DNA of 64,000 nucleotides from Armillaria gallica (taxonomy: Eukaryota > Basidiomycota > Agaricomycetes > Agaricales > Physalacriaceae), in NCBI GenBank assembly GCA_037576215.1, contig JBANDB010000006.1, positions 5,456,001 to 5,520,000 on the forward strand. The letters are read 5' to 3'. Below are positions 53,069 through 64,000 of the stretch, piece after piece (position 1 is the first letter of the stretch; every line of letters begins with the position of its first letter). The notes beneath the pieces were generated by a model. It was given only the letters and a program-made list of their open reading frames with translations, was not told the DNA's origin and made no database searches. The position numbers were made by a program, and so were the translations under genes.

Positions 53069-56000
53069 ATAATTATATCCTTTTTCATCATTAGAATCAT
53101 GTCCATAGGTAAGCATTGTTACAGCTGATATTTATTACCTGTCCAGTGATTGCGCCCGACTCCTTAATACTATGGACATATTGATTCTAATTTGTTATTA
53201 GGCTGCTCCCACAGAGTTACGCCGTGGTGGCTGTCATCCGAGACGAAGAGAAGCTATGCGATTCCGGCTCTATGACACTGGTTCAGAGGGTCTCGGCACC
53301 TTCAAATTCGTTCGCTTGTGAGTTTATCGCTTCTCCCCGACGATAAGGTGAAGAGGTCAGCGCTGAGGGACGCACGTCTCATGGGTTTGCCGAGAAGTGA
53401 TGTTATGCCAAAAGCAGAACGCGACGGTTTACCGCCTCCGTGAGCGAAATGCTATCGGGTAAATGATCCAACTGAGGCTGTTCTTTTCATAAATTGGATA
53501 CGTCGTCCGCATCGTTGAGACCTTGTTCTCCGAGGGTACAGAAATACTTAGGTTATATAGGCGCGTTCCTTCATTTGTCATCCTGGATGCATTGTCATCA
53601 GCTTCTTGATTTCTATTTCTCTCAATTCTACTTCGGTATATAGTAGTGGAGGGTAACTGACCAGAGAGATGGTTTTGGTGGGGACTACTCGCCCTGAGGT
53701 GTGCAGTACCAAATAAAACACCTGCGCTCATGAGTTGAAGCAGCTAAGGACACAGGAGGAAATACAATTTGTATCGAGGAAGGTGATTGCACACAATCAG
53801 CCGTTCAAATCCGAACTTCCGGATGGTCAAATTCTTGTATTAAGGTTTGTTACAGCTCGATTATGCATGACCCTGAATTGCAATTTGATGAGCCCATTGG
53901 ACCCAGGACAAACGGAGCGATTACTTACCTCAACACGAAGAACAGATGGGGTCACAATCATGACATCCGGGTGAAAGTCTTCTCTTAGACGGGCTGAACA
54001 GGTGTGTCGGAATCAACTAAATGAGACATCATATGTTGTTGGTAACTGGCAAAGTATCAGTATAAAATTACGATCAATATTCATATGTCCCAAAGGCGTC
54101 GAGAGATCCGGCAAGGGAATATGCTTGTCCGCCCCAACCTAATGACAAACGTCAGGGTCACAATGAGGGATGCCTAGAGAGGTAAGGCGTTCGCAGATTA
54201 CTGCCCGGCGGACAACAGGAACACTCTCCGTGAATGTATGCAGACTTGATGCAGATGGACTTTGGAATGAGCGAGATTCGTTCGCAAATGCCGGCGCAAT
54301 TTGACGGCAGGCAGCGCAAAATTGGAGGCGGGAACTGCTGTTTGATACCAGACCTTGCCAGCAGCTTGAATTTTGACGAATGCTAGAAACGTGAGCGATG
54401 TTGATATTGATATTGATAATAGGAATGCGTATTGTTGCATGACCGCTGATTGAACGTTAAACGGTCAGTTCAATGACGGGTGATCGAATGCAGTACAAAT
54501 ACTAGAATGAGATACGAGCGACGAGCACGGATTGCATTACATATTATCTGCTGTTTTAAGCAAAAACCGTTGTCCGAGATACACGAGGCACATTGATTAT
54601 TGTGTAAAGGTGAGGGCCGGTGCTTCTAATCCAATCACTTTGGGGACTTGGCCTATAAGAGAAGAGATTTCAAGAATATTCCACAGCGTTCCGTATGATA
54701 AAACAAAAAATAACATACAGTGTTCCGAAGGGCTTGAGGCCAGAAATCATGAGTAAGGTATCTCGCAGTTCGGTCGACTGGAAAGAGACGACTCTTCATC
54801 TCCCCGGACCATCGGGGCTAAATTTTGTGACGAGATGTCGGAGCAGCTACTCGCGGTGTGTGAATCCAGCCATATTACTATCAGGTATATCTCGCTCATC
54901 GTAGTTGAGGACGCGCCTAAAGGTGGTGCTAGCAAGATAGATGTGCAGCTAGTGGGCAGCGCCGCGTGAGATATTTGAGAGCAATTTGAGAGAGATTGAA
55001 AGGCGTCATCCCCGTTTGATCCCCGTAAGACTTGATCCGTGGTCATCGGGATCTCACGCTCACGTGGGGGCTGTGCTAGCAACACACTGGTGGCGACTGA
55101 CCAGAGCCCGAACGCGGACCTAAGGACGTCAACTCCAGCAGCTCCAATTCAGGGCATGTGTGCTGTTGCGCTGTTGGAATAAGTACCGGAAACACTCAAT
55201 GCTTCAATAATCAAAGTTCCCTCATCAAACGAGGTTGGCGCTCGGGGCGGACCATAATTTGAACTTTGATGATACTATAGGGCGCAGCTGTGATCAGTAG
55301 GTCCTCTGATCTGAATGCCGGCCCCATTCGAGTTTTGACAATGCAATCCTGTGTGCCTAGACTCCAGCACTACTCATCTTTTCACAGGAAAGCGGGGTTC
55401 AACTGTACGAGATGTGCATCTTGAAGCTTATCCGACGATAATTCAGATAATTGCCTTATATCTACTAAGGTCGGGTCTCACTAGGGCTCATAATCAAGTT
55501 TTGATGTTTCGTTCCTGACCCTGCTCTCCTACTTGATATGATCTCTTGGAATAGCTACTCCCATGGATATCTCCGACAACGATGAAGCAACGAGATTGCA
55601 TTTCTCCGGCCGATCTATTTGAAGCATCGAAGACTCTGGTTAGGAATGGTCTCGTAAATCGAGAAACTCGAAGTTACGAAGCTCGTCTCATCGCTTGTAA
55701 CGTGACTGACTTAATATGTCAACTATAACAATTGCCAATCGACAGTGGTGAGATATTGATATCCCTCCAGGCGATGATCGCGGCCGGTACGTTAGCTGTA
55801 CAATGCGTGCTGCACGATTCGGCCATTGATATTCTTACATTCATATATGGTAGGATGTCTGCCCCGGACTCCGGCTGCTTCCAATTCTACATTTTCTCAC
55901 TATCTTCTATCTCTCGGTAATTGGAGGGATTCGTTTCAGCTAAGAATCTGCGGAGGTTCCATTGTAGTGTTGCAGGAAGGAATATTGATCCCTTTCCTCT

Positions 56001-59000
56001 GATGATGAAGCGACTGTGGTGGCTCACTTTCTTCTTCTTCTGGATCCGCGGGCCGTCTTTGTGTAGCGCTGATCAGACTCATCTCTCCGTGTCGCTGTGG
56101 GCGTTGTTTTTGTCGCCACTATTGTGATCTGCTGCGTTGGTGCCGGGCTTTTGATTAGGATACGGAATGGCGTCAAATGGGGAAATATATGCAATTACAT
56201 CGTCGAAGACCATATTGGCATACGCTCTAGCAGAACCTGTTAGAATTGCGGGGCCGTTCTCAAACGAAGTGAGTAGCAAAAATGGGTTACACCTTTGGCA
56301 AACGCGACATGGGGACTAACTACGAAATACCTAGCTTTATATACTACAGAAATCCCTGCGGAAATAAGTAAACACGTAAGTAAGTCCGTACGAGTTCCAA
56401 ACGGCGACTTACTGTCTGCCATGAGAAGCTCACATATCTCACAGAACCTACTCGACTGTGTGCTACACTGGCATCAATACCTGCTGTCTTGACTTCTTTA
56501 CCTCCGGACTCTTCACGGGGCTTCTTATTTCCCTCCTCACTTCCGCCGCTTTCATCGGTATCAGATCCCCGACAGAATTGTTACGATTCTTCGATGTCAG
56601 CAGAAAGACCCGCTTCAAAGTTACCAAAGAGTGCGATATCGCAAGAATGATACGCAGTCCAGTCGTACCGTTCGGGAGCGTACTCGTAGTATCCTCCGAC
56701 TCAGCTTAGCTGCTGCCAGGTCGGTGTCACCGAAAGCCATGATTACGACTAGTTCGGAGAGCAATGACGTCACAGGCATCTAGTTAATTACTTCGCCGCT
56801 TAGATCTGTCGGGTTCACTATATTTCAAAACAGGTTTCTCCGTTTAGACTGTTTTTAAAGAGCCGACTTCTCGTCTTTATGGAGGGACTCGGAACCGTTC
56901 ACTGCCGGGTATCCTCAAACCTGTATGAAGTCCCAGCACGATCATATTTACTAACTACAGTTGCCTGCCTGCGATGTGTTTCGGCAACCATTCAGAGTTG
57001 CGAAATTCTTCCAAAAGTGACCCTGATTACCGCAGTTCATGGCAATGAGAAAACGTTCAACAAACGCGTGAACATATTGATTCCGAGTCCTCTCCGCCAA
57101 ATCATCGAAGCCATCGCACGACCTGCCAAGGCCCTTTGGTACAATGATGGTATCGTTCTTTGGGACCGTACCTATCAAGAATGACAAGCAACAAAGACTT
57201 GGGCGCTTGCCCTGTTAATCCGCATCATTTCACACGACATGGACGTCGTCGTCATCGTCATATCAAGCCAATATCAGCTCGGTAATAGATGTTCCAGCCC
57301 CTCTTAGACCCGTCAAATCTACCAAGGAATCGTGTGCTTACTAGCAGGCAATCGACAATCTAAATTAGTACAGCGCCACAAACCCGAGACGGGGAACAAT
57401 GATCCTGCCCGCACGAAGATAACTGGACATCCGTCCCTGCAGCAGCAAATTACTGTTGATTGGATAGCCTTGAACAGTTCTAGAGGTTTGACTTCTATCA
57501 GCAAGCCCTCCATGCCTTTGCAAAGGGTAAAGAATATTTAGCGTCGGAGACTCGGATATTTGGACTCTCACCGAACCAGAGTCCCTGGAGCTGGCATTGT
57601 AATGTATAATTCCGACGACCTGGCCTTAACCAGAAAATCAGTGTGCGCCATCATAATGAACTGCTGAAAAACGTCAAGTCACTAACGGGAAATGTCTAGC
57701 AACATTGATTCAAGTAGATCAACTGACGCCTAGGCTTCCCCCAATATTTGACGGCAAACGCAGCGCCCGTTGCCGTGACTTTTAATGGGCTGCACGTATT
57801 CCACCGCAAGACCTGAAATTTGATCAAGGGCTGCACAGACAATTTATTGGCTAAGGAATTATTCATATTGTCACATGGCAACGATGCGCACTGCACATTA
57901 AGAACCCTCACGCTGTGACTCTATATGTTTTTAATGTAATCATTGAATAATAAGAACAAGTAGGTCGTCTCGCTAACTTCTAGTTCACGCGTTTGCGAAT
58001 GCAATTGTCACATGATCGCATCAAGGGCAGTGCCGATTCACCAAGCGCGTCTTTACAATCTTCCCACCATACTTTTCCCACAATTGACAAAACTTTCGCG
58101 GATTGTGATCTCCGCGATTTTAATAGCACCCTCTCAGCTGAAAAGTATCGCATCCTGCCTTTTCTCTGGTTTCTATCTATCTAGCCGAGTCATGATTCAT
58201 TATCATAATCGACTCAGACTGTAACCGGGATGCACCGCTGATATGTATTATGATAGGCGCTTCCGTATGGCACACGTCTGGGACGTCCTTGCCACAGGAA
58301 CAGCTCAGTTTAGTCCTACATCGTCATTGGAGCATCAGCCGAATGGAGCAGTCTGCTCATGATGGAAAATGAAGGTGATCTAGTTGCAGAGATCATCACT
58401 AATGTTCTTGAAAATGAACTAATTTCATCCCTGTCGGTGCCGCGACAGAAGGTTAAATATGGCATGGCGCGCCCTCGACCAAATTAACGGAGCTCGAGCT
58501 TGGCCCGAGATACAGCAAACCGCGAAATTCGATATTGAGGAGCCGCAATATCAAGCCCTTTAGGATCGGCCCCTCGCGTGCGCTGGAGACACGAACGGAG
58601 TGTTATGACATCTCTACAATAATAGAAGTACATCGCTTTCCGGGTAATCTTTCGATACCGAGTCAATACCGAGCAGACGTTACCGTGAGAGGCCGGCGGT
58701 TGCTTTCCGGGCGTCGTCTTCCTAATGTAAAAGTCTAATTTAGTTGCAATGACATTCAGGGTCGGACACGTGGGAGGGAGATGTTTAATCGCGCACTGCT
58801 GCCGATGGCATCCAATTGGCATCGTATTGGTCGACGCTGACTACCTTCAATTCTTTGTCCCAGCTCCATTCGAACTCAGTCCGTCTTCTCAGCTTGGATT
58901 TAAATTATTCCTTGGGCTCCTGGCTTTATTTTTACCATGATAGAGCGCCGATTTCATCCGGCTTACAAACCGTCTCCCGCATTACGCTGATTTGAACTCC

Positions 59001-59765
59001 TCTGAGTGTTTGCCACGTATCTAATGGGGTTTCTATATACTTATTCACTGTTTCCAGGGTCGGTCTTCAAAAAGATACCCATAACACTGCTGTTGAGTCA
59101 GTTCATTGAGCGCGGGACTCAAAACATTGGTCATATCTCAGGCACTACTAGGAATGCGCACGCCCGAGTCCTTGATTTACGCGCTTACCCATAAGGAGCT
59201 CGTTTCATTCATTGATATTTCCTGGGGCTATGTGGGGTGAGCACTAAGCAGTCGAGGCCTACGATGTATAATGAAGAGATACGGGTTACAGCGGACATTC
59301 CCATATTGTTGCAGAGTGCAAAAATCGACAATCTGCTCCCGCTCGTTCTGCCAACAATAAGAAACTGACAGTCCCTGACGGCTTCGCTTAGCCACAGGAT
59401 CTATAGGCGGAAATAGGGACGCTGTATAAGCCTCTGTGGGTCTTCTTGACCGCAAGCGCTCGACATCTGGACGGCCTTCGGTCCGACTTCACCTCTCAAA
59501 AATGAGAGAACACCGCTCCATGGCGCTTCCGCAGAGACGGAACTTGTTTCGACAATGCCTTGTTATCGGAAATCAATCCGGCAGACTTTAAGTTTCAAGC
59601 AGTGTCATATTCCCATATTTCTGTTGCCCATTGTCTTACACGTACGTCAGTCTGCCAATTTGTCCCTTCTTTCTGGGGAACACGAAACGGAGATAGCCGC
59701 TTATAGATGCTGCTGTGTTGGATCTTCTTGACGACGCCGATCTCGGATATTAGACGAAAATCGGG
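53069..59765. other. Gene-poor 6.7-kb region
   Basis: No gene is supported. The minus-strand frame at 54198-54440 starts with a signal-peptide-like N-terminus (FLLSISISTSLTFLAF) and another frame just after encodes a cysteine-rich run (CAGICERI, GECSCCPPGS), so a broken or unspliced small secreted protein is possible. A faintly similar segment (GACGGCAAACGCAGCGC versus GACGGCAGGCAGCGC) lies at 57755. Frames at 56458-56709 and 56879-57184 show no motif. Confidence 0.35.
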
Positions 59766-59773
59766 TATATAAA
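59766..59773 (+). promoter_or_regulatory. Candidate TATA box of terpene synthase 3
   Basis: TATATAAA, 60 bp upstream of the start at 59833, followed by a C/T-rich leader (CTCCTCACTGAATCCTCC). Confidence 0.5.
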
Positions 59774-59832
59774 GCATCTTGTAGTGCTTGACCTCCTCAC
59801 TGAATCCTCCGCGGCGTCTCTTGACACTCACA

Positions 59833-61054
59833 ATGACTTTATCTACTTCGACACATACCAGACACTATATCCAACGTCAAGGCTTGCCCTCCTGGACGTC
59901 GGCTCTTTCAAGTCTCGCTGGTATGTCTATATACGCTCTTGGTCGATTCTGTCACTCATTCACGATTTCTTAAAGGTCATTTGCTAGCTTTCGTGCGCTA
60001 TTTTTTGTATATGTTCATTTTATGGGTCTTAACATTCCGTACAGAAACCGAGGCATACATCGGAGGAAGTTGGCGATACTATATTGTCTTTCCTGCATCA
60101 CTTTGACACCAGCAATCTGCCTTCCATTTGGGACCCATCGCTTCAAGCTCTCTGTCTGGTAGAGGCCGAGCGTCGCGGTTACTCGGTCGAAGTACTCAAG
60201 CCTTACCTGGTATTGGGGCTGAACATTACCACCGCCGCATACCACTACATCGACGACACCAACGTCAAGATGTTCATCTCGTTTTTCTGCATGTTCTTGA
60301 TATACCTCGACGATGTCTATCCCGACGATTCAGAGGCATTGGGTGGGGTTCCCGATTTCACCAGGGTAAGTATATACTATTAATCGCAATTCAGTCGAGA
60401 CGTTGATCATGCTCCACTATAGCGTTTTACATCATCAGAGAAGCAGTCGAGCAAAATTCTGAACGACTTGGCTGATCTTCTTACCGAAAGTTCTCAGTAC
60501 TTCGGGAAAGTCACCGCAGACTTCATTGTACACTCCGCTCTAAAGTTTATCACCGGACTCATTCTAGAGGTCCAAAGCAAGTTCGAGCCAGTGAGCAACT
60601 CACACAGACTACATCTCCCGGCATATTAGTTAATTGAAATTGGCAGACGCATCGAATCGAAGAATACGCGATATTTCTTCGAGAGCAATGCGGGCTCGCG
60701 GAAGCATTTGCAATGTTCATTTTTCCCAGAGACATCCCCTACCATCTATACATTCAAGCTCTCCCATCCATGCGAGATTTCATCGACTTCGCGAACGACA
60801 TCCTCTCATTCTACAAGGAGGAGTGTAGTGGCGATACGAACAATTTCATATCTCTGTTAGCTCAGGCCCGTGGTTCGCCGAAGATCAAAGTCCTACGCTA
60901 CGTGGTGCAGCAGTGCTTAACGGCCTACGAGAGAACCTTGCGTATCTTGTCGCCACACAAGGAGGCGCACAAGGCTTTCAGGGACTTCACAAACGGATAT
61001 TTAGCCCTTCACCTCGGAATGAAAAGATACAGACTTAGCGAGCTTGGCATATAG
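59833..61054 (+). CDS. Sesquiterpene synthase 3, TRI5 family
   Basis: Five exons (59833-59920, 59976-59992, 60045-60365, 60423-60590, 60647-61054) encode 333 residues. The 17-nt second exon and exons 3-5 have the same lengths as in synthase 2. Metal motifs DDVYPDD at 124-130 and NDILSFYKE at 248-256; C-terminal KRYRLSELGI. The N-terminal exon (LPSWTSALSSLAG) resembles that of synthase 1 (SWTSSLWNLAG). Farnesyl diphosphate is the expected substrate. It lies 11 kb from synthase 2 in the opposite orientation, with the gene-poor region between, and is probably a recent duplicate of it. Confidence 0.92.
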
Positions 61055-62205
61055 TACCATTTCCTTCTTTAATTTATCCACTATTAACATATTGTACGCT
61101 ACGATATAATAACAGATACCCATCTTTTCGTGATTTTTCATCATAGGATAATGAACGGCACAATCATCTTGAATCCAACACCCCTGGACGCTGCCGAAGT
61201 GGTAGTTTAGACTAAATTTCCTAGGAGAGGTACTGCTACTTGCAAATTATTCCGTATCCGTACGCGTGTTATCCAAGGGCTCGCTCGAGTTCATGGGCTA
61301 TGGCGTCTATAAGTGGTGAGTACCAGCCAGGTCGCGCATACTGAAGAGCTTTGAACCTTCCTGCCCGATGCAATGTATTAGTTCTCACTTAGAATACCAA
61401 AGCCATAGAGCGAGAACCTACGATTCAGATGTCAAGATTCATGTATCATATCAGGCCTGTTCATGGTGTAAGTTATTGCTATCAGTATTCTGTTGGTACG
61501 AAATCAGTAGGATCGAACCAGTCTCACCGTTAATTGATGAAAATCGATCAACTCTGGCAGGAAGATGCAGTTTTTCCGATTCTACTGTATCCAACAGAAG
61601 TGGGGACTGGCTCGAGTCTACGAAATAAACTCAATCAGAGGATGAGTTGGGATATTATACTTAAAGCAAAAAACCGTGGGAACTTGAGTGGCGTAGAGGA
61701 GAAGTCGCCGGAAGTCAAGAGCTTGTCAGGGGAGAAAGAAGCCGCCGGACATCGAGGGTCGAGAGAGAGAAACCACCATTCTAGTGATCGACGGAATGCT
61801 TCGCGATGCGCCGCCGAAAAAATCAAAACGGGGATGAGGTTTGTGCCGGATGCAAGGGGAAAGTACGCCAAAAGGACGCACAATAAGTAGGCATTTCAGT
61901 GAAACGATGAAAGATTATTTAATTCGCGTTGGTCGTGGTATCCGGTAACAGATTCTGTTATCTGTCCGGCCCGAACCGTGCGGCGTGGATTGGTAACGCT
62001 TGCCAAACCAGGCAGTACATCCTGAAGCTTCATGTGATTCCCGTAGTTTGTCCTCCTCGGTCATAAAGACGGCTCGCCAGGCTGGTTCCGTCATCATCAT
62101 GGTCCACCGCGTTCATCGTATCATCTCGTCCTCCTACGTCATTGCGTCATTGCGCACCGCGTGCCTACCAGCGCGAAGCGCTCAGACCAGCTGCCCCCCC
62201 TACCG
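61055..62205. other. Intergenic stretch without a supported gene
   Basis: 3' flank of terpene synthase 3, then short frames only. Confidence 0.4.
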
Positions 62206-62208
62206 GGC

Positions 62209-62218
62209 TATAAAAGGC
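62209..62218 (+). promoter_or_regulatory. Strong TATA/CT-block core promoter
   Basis: GCTATAAAAGGCGC followed within 30-80 bp by a long pyrimidine tract (TTCTTTCTTCTCTTCCCCC), the layout of highly expressed fungal promoters. The downstream sequence is decayed, so the promoter may be orphaned. Confidence 0.45.
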
Positions 62219-62319
62219 GCATTCAGGACACCGCCGTTCTTTCTTCTCTTCCCCCATCATCTCTACCTTTTCTTCCTGGCCCTTTCCCTCGTCGCCGCGT
62301 CCTCTGTAACATCATATAT

Positions 62320-63480
62320 GCGTCCGGAGTGCCTGTCAATTATTAACAGTACGCCATCAGCTTCATAGGCCTCGTTCAGCCTCTTTCCTACTTGAATATT
62401 ATCCATCTCACTTGGCATGCAGATCTCCGATGTGCGATCGGTGACTGCCGCCTCTATCTTATTTACCTCTTTCAAAGGACGTCGCTGAGGAATTCAATGA
62501 GAACAAGAATAGGAATGCTCTCAAGGATCTAATCTACATCTTAAACCCCTCCTCCACCATGGTCCACGCTGAGGCTCTGGGTATTGTTGTCGACTTCTCT
62601 GATGCTTAGGTCGAGGGTGAATAAATATGGGCGGTGAGAGTCATGCACGCCAGGCTGTACGTTTTTTATGCTTTTTATCTCGCCTTCTGACTCTAACGCA
62701 GGTACGCGGTCTCCGTGGACGCGATGGCGAAAGTCCTATCAAGGCAGTAATAACCGCAGTCTCTATTCTGATTTCTCCTACTACTCGAGACGAAACTGGC
62801 GACCGCTGCAACACTGCACTGCTCACGAAGGTTTTTTTTTTCTTTCGAAATGCTGGATAGCAGTTGAAGCGCCTGTGAGCATTCTCCTCTGCCCTTTTTG
62901 ATATGCTGTTCACAGCTATGCAGGTGTCGGCGGATTTAATGCAGCCCTGGTGACAACATCTAGTACGGCAAGGAAGAACTCTGGGATCCCTGTCGAAGAA
63001 GCACTCAAGGACACCAAATGCAGAGGGACCTCACCATCCAAATCTTTCATGCTTTCCTCCATCACTGGCCTACGGTCTCAGCTTTGCGCCAACGGACAAG
63101 ACGTGAAAGGTGTAGAAGAAGGTGAATTGCATGTATCTACTCACCTCTCATGCTCATTGTTCCGGTAGTACCGACCATTGAAAACGTCAAGATCAATCTT
63201 GAAGGTCTCCTAGCTTTTACTACTCATTTCATCATCAGCTTAAAGGTGCGTGTAATACCTGTTGTACACAGGGTCATCATGGTCACGCGGCTGCTCATAT
63301 AAGCTTCCGCAACCAGCCAAATTCTTACTTGTACAACGCCATCTTGGACGATATCTCTTCAACATGAGTTATGTTCTTTATAAAACAAAGGTGATTACCC
63401 CTTCTATCTATAATTTCTTGCTGACATGTCCGCTTAGTCTGTCGGTGACGTGACGGAGCATACTACACATTCGGTCACGA
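62320..63480 (+). pseudogene. Decayed gene of unknown type behind the CT-rich promoter
   Basis: Protein-like pieces occur in changing frames: ALKDLIYILNPSSTMVHAEA near 62520-62575 followed by a stop, YAVSVDAMAKVLSR near 62705, GVGGFNAALVT near 62925, and HGHAAAHISFRNQPNSYLYN near 63282-63340. No single intron model joins them and I do not recognise the family. It may be a remnant, or a real gene whose introns I could not resolve. Confidence 0.3.
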
Positions 63481-64000
63481 ACCTGATTTCCTGCAAGATA
63501 AGATCGGGGAGATATTCTCATCGATTTTGACGGTGGAACGTTAACATAAAGAAAGGGCACGCTTGGTGAAGAAAACGTTATAGTGATACTCCTCGATGAC
63601 ATCGCACTCCGACTCGAGTGAGGCCTCTTATATAATCAAGGCAAGTATTTTGAGTGACGTATCATAGGAGAGAGAAGCTGCCGGAGGCCCAGAAGGAAGG
63701 ACTTTGGGAGGGGCAAGAAGCAGCCAGACCTAACGCGATTCCCGTGCCTATGCGCGATGCGCATCCTGATTGAGGCAAGCGAAACCAAAACGGTATCTGT
63801 CACATTGACACACGAGTTCAAACTTCGAAATATACTCGTGTACGCAGAATCAAGACGCGGGTCGAGTCTTCCACATTACCTGATGCGAGCAGAGAGATTA
63901 TTCAGATTAGAAGCTCAGTAAGAAGCTGCCCGTCCTTCTTGACTCCTCATGTTGTATTGATAGGATGCTCTCGTCGCGTCGCCACAATTCCATGCCCATA
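63481..64000. other. Right edge, no supported feature
   Basis: Only short frames without motifs. Confidence 0.4.

Noticed and set aside
61635..61890. Overlapping frames on both strands with basic composition
   Set aside because: No recognisable domain; composition looks like chance in a GC-richer patch.
1..64000. CRISPR arrays, bacterial operons, rRNA genes
   Set aside because: No regularly spaced short repeats, no Shine-Dalgarno-led polycistrons and no rRNA-like sequence; gene structure is eukaryotic.

Overview
The window looks like nuclear DNA of a filamentous basidiomycete, most likely an Agaricomycete. The support is dense short introns (about 45-60 bp, GT..AG) with micro-exons, coding on both strands, F-box/LRR-like and MYND-finger proteins of the kind expanded in mushrooms, TRI5-type sesquiterpene synthases, CYP monooxygenases, an M43 secreted protease, a coilin gene and a eukaryotic tRNA-Val(AAC). 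The species cannot be named from the sequence. All multi-exon models were built by hand from splice sites, reading phase and comparison between paralogues inside the window.

Region 1-12 kb holds two intact F-box genes (2232-3887 +; 6455-7969 -), broken short-chain dehydrogenase/reductase (SDR) fragments, and several copies of an unrecognised small gene family, called TAH here (tail-anchored helical). One TAH copy is intact (8769-9285). Another (5029-6285) is split by a 779-bp MITE with 37-bp terminal inverted repeats and a TA target duplication. Region 10-20 kb holds a decayed tandem repeat, a two-motif beta-gamma-crystallin-like secreted protein (11570-11974), an M43 metalloprotease (12299-13398 -), two intact near-duplicate SDRs (14313-15426 and 18375-19489, both -) and a MYND-finger gene (17528-18234 +).

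Region 20-37.6 kb holds a gene with a Zn2Cys6-spaced cysteine cluster plus coiled coil (21686-22638 +), TRI5-type terpene synthase 1 (23079-24238 -), two 15-exon P450 genes (25152-27461 and 32876-35171, both -) and a P450 pseudogene (36583-37570). Between the two P450s sit coilin (28274-29664 -) and a 776-residue protein carrying two tandem copies of the same domain plus cysteine cluster (30007-32598 -). Region 37.8-49 kb holds a second intact TAH gene (38136-38653 -), two more intact SDRs (40172-41283 and 45731-46841, both +), a decayed SDR of another subfamily (42563-43738 -) and terpene synthase 2 (47739-48908 -). Region 49-64 kb is gene-poor, with a tRNA-Val and terpene synthase 3 (59833-61054 +).

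Together, three terpene synthases, two working P450s and four intact SDRs look like a duplicated and partly decaying sesquiterpenoid gene cluster: FPP cyclisation, then P450 oxidation, then SDR redox tailoring. The product is unknown. The least familiar element is the TAH family. Its two intact members keep identical exon lengths (274/46/94 nt) and a C-terminal hydrophobic tail, and its copies repeatedly lie head-to-head with SDR copies.
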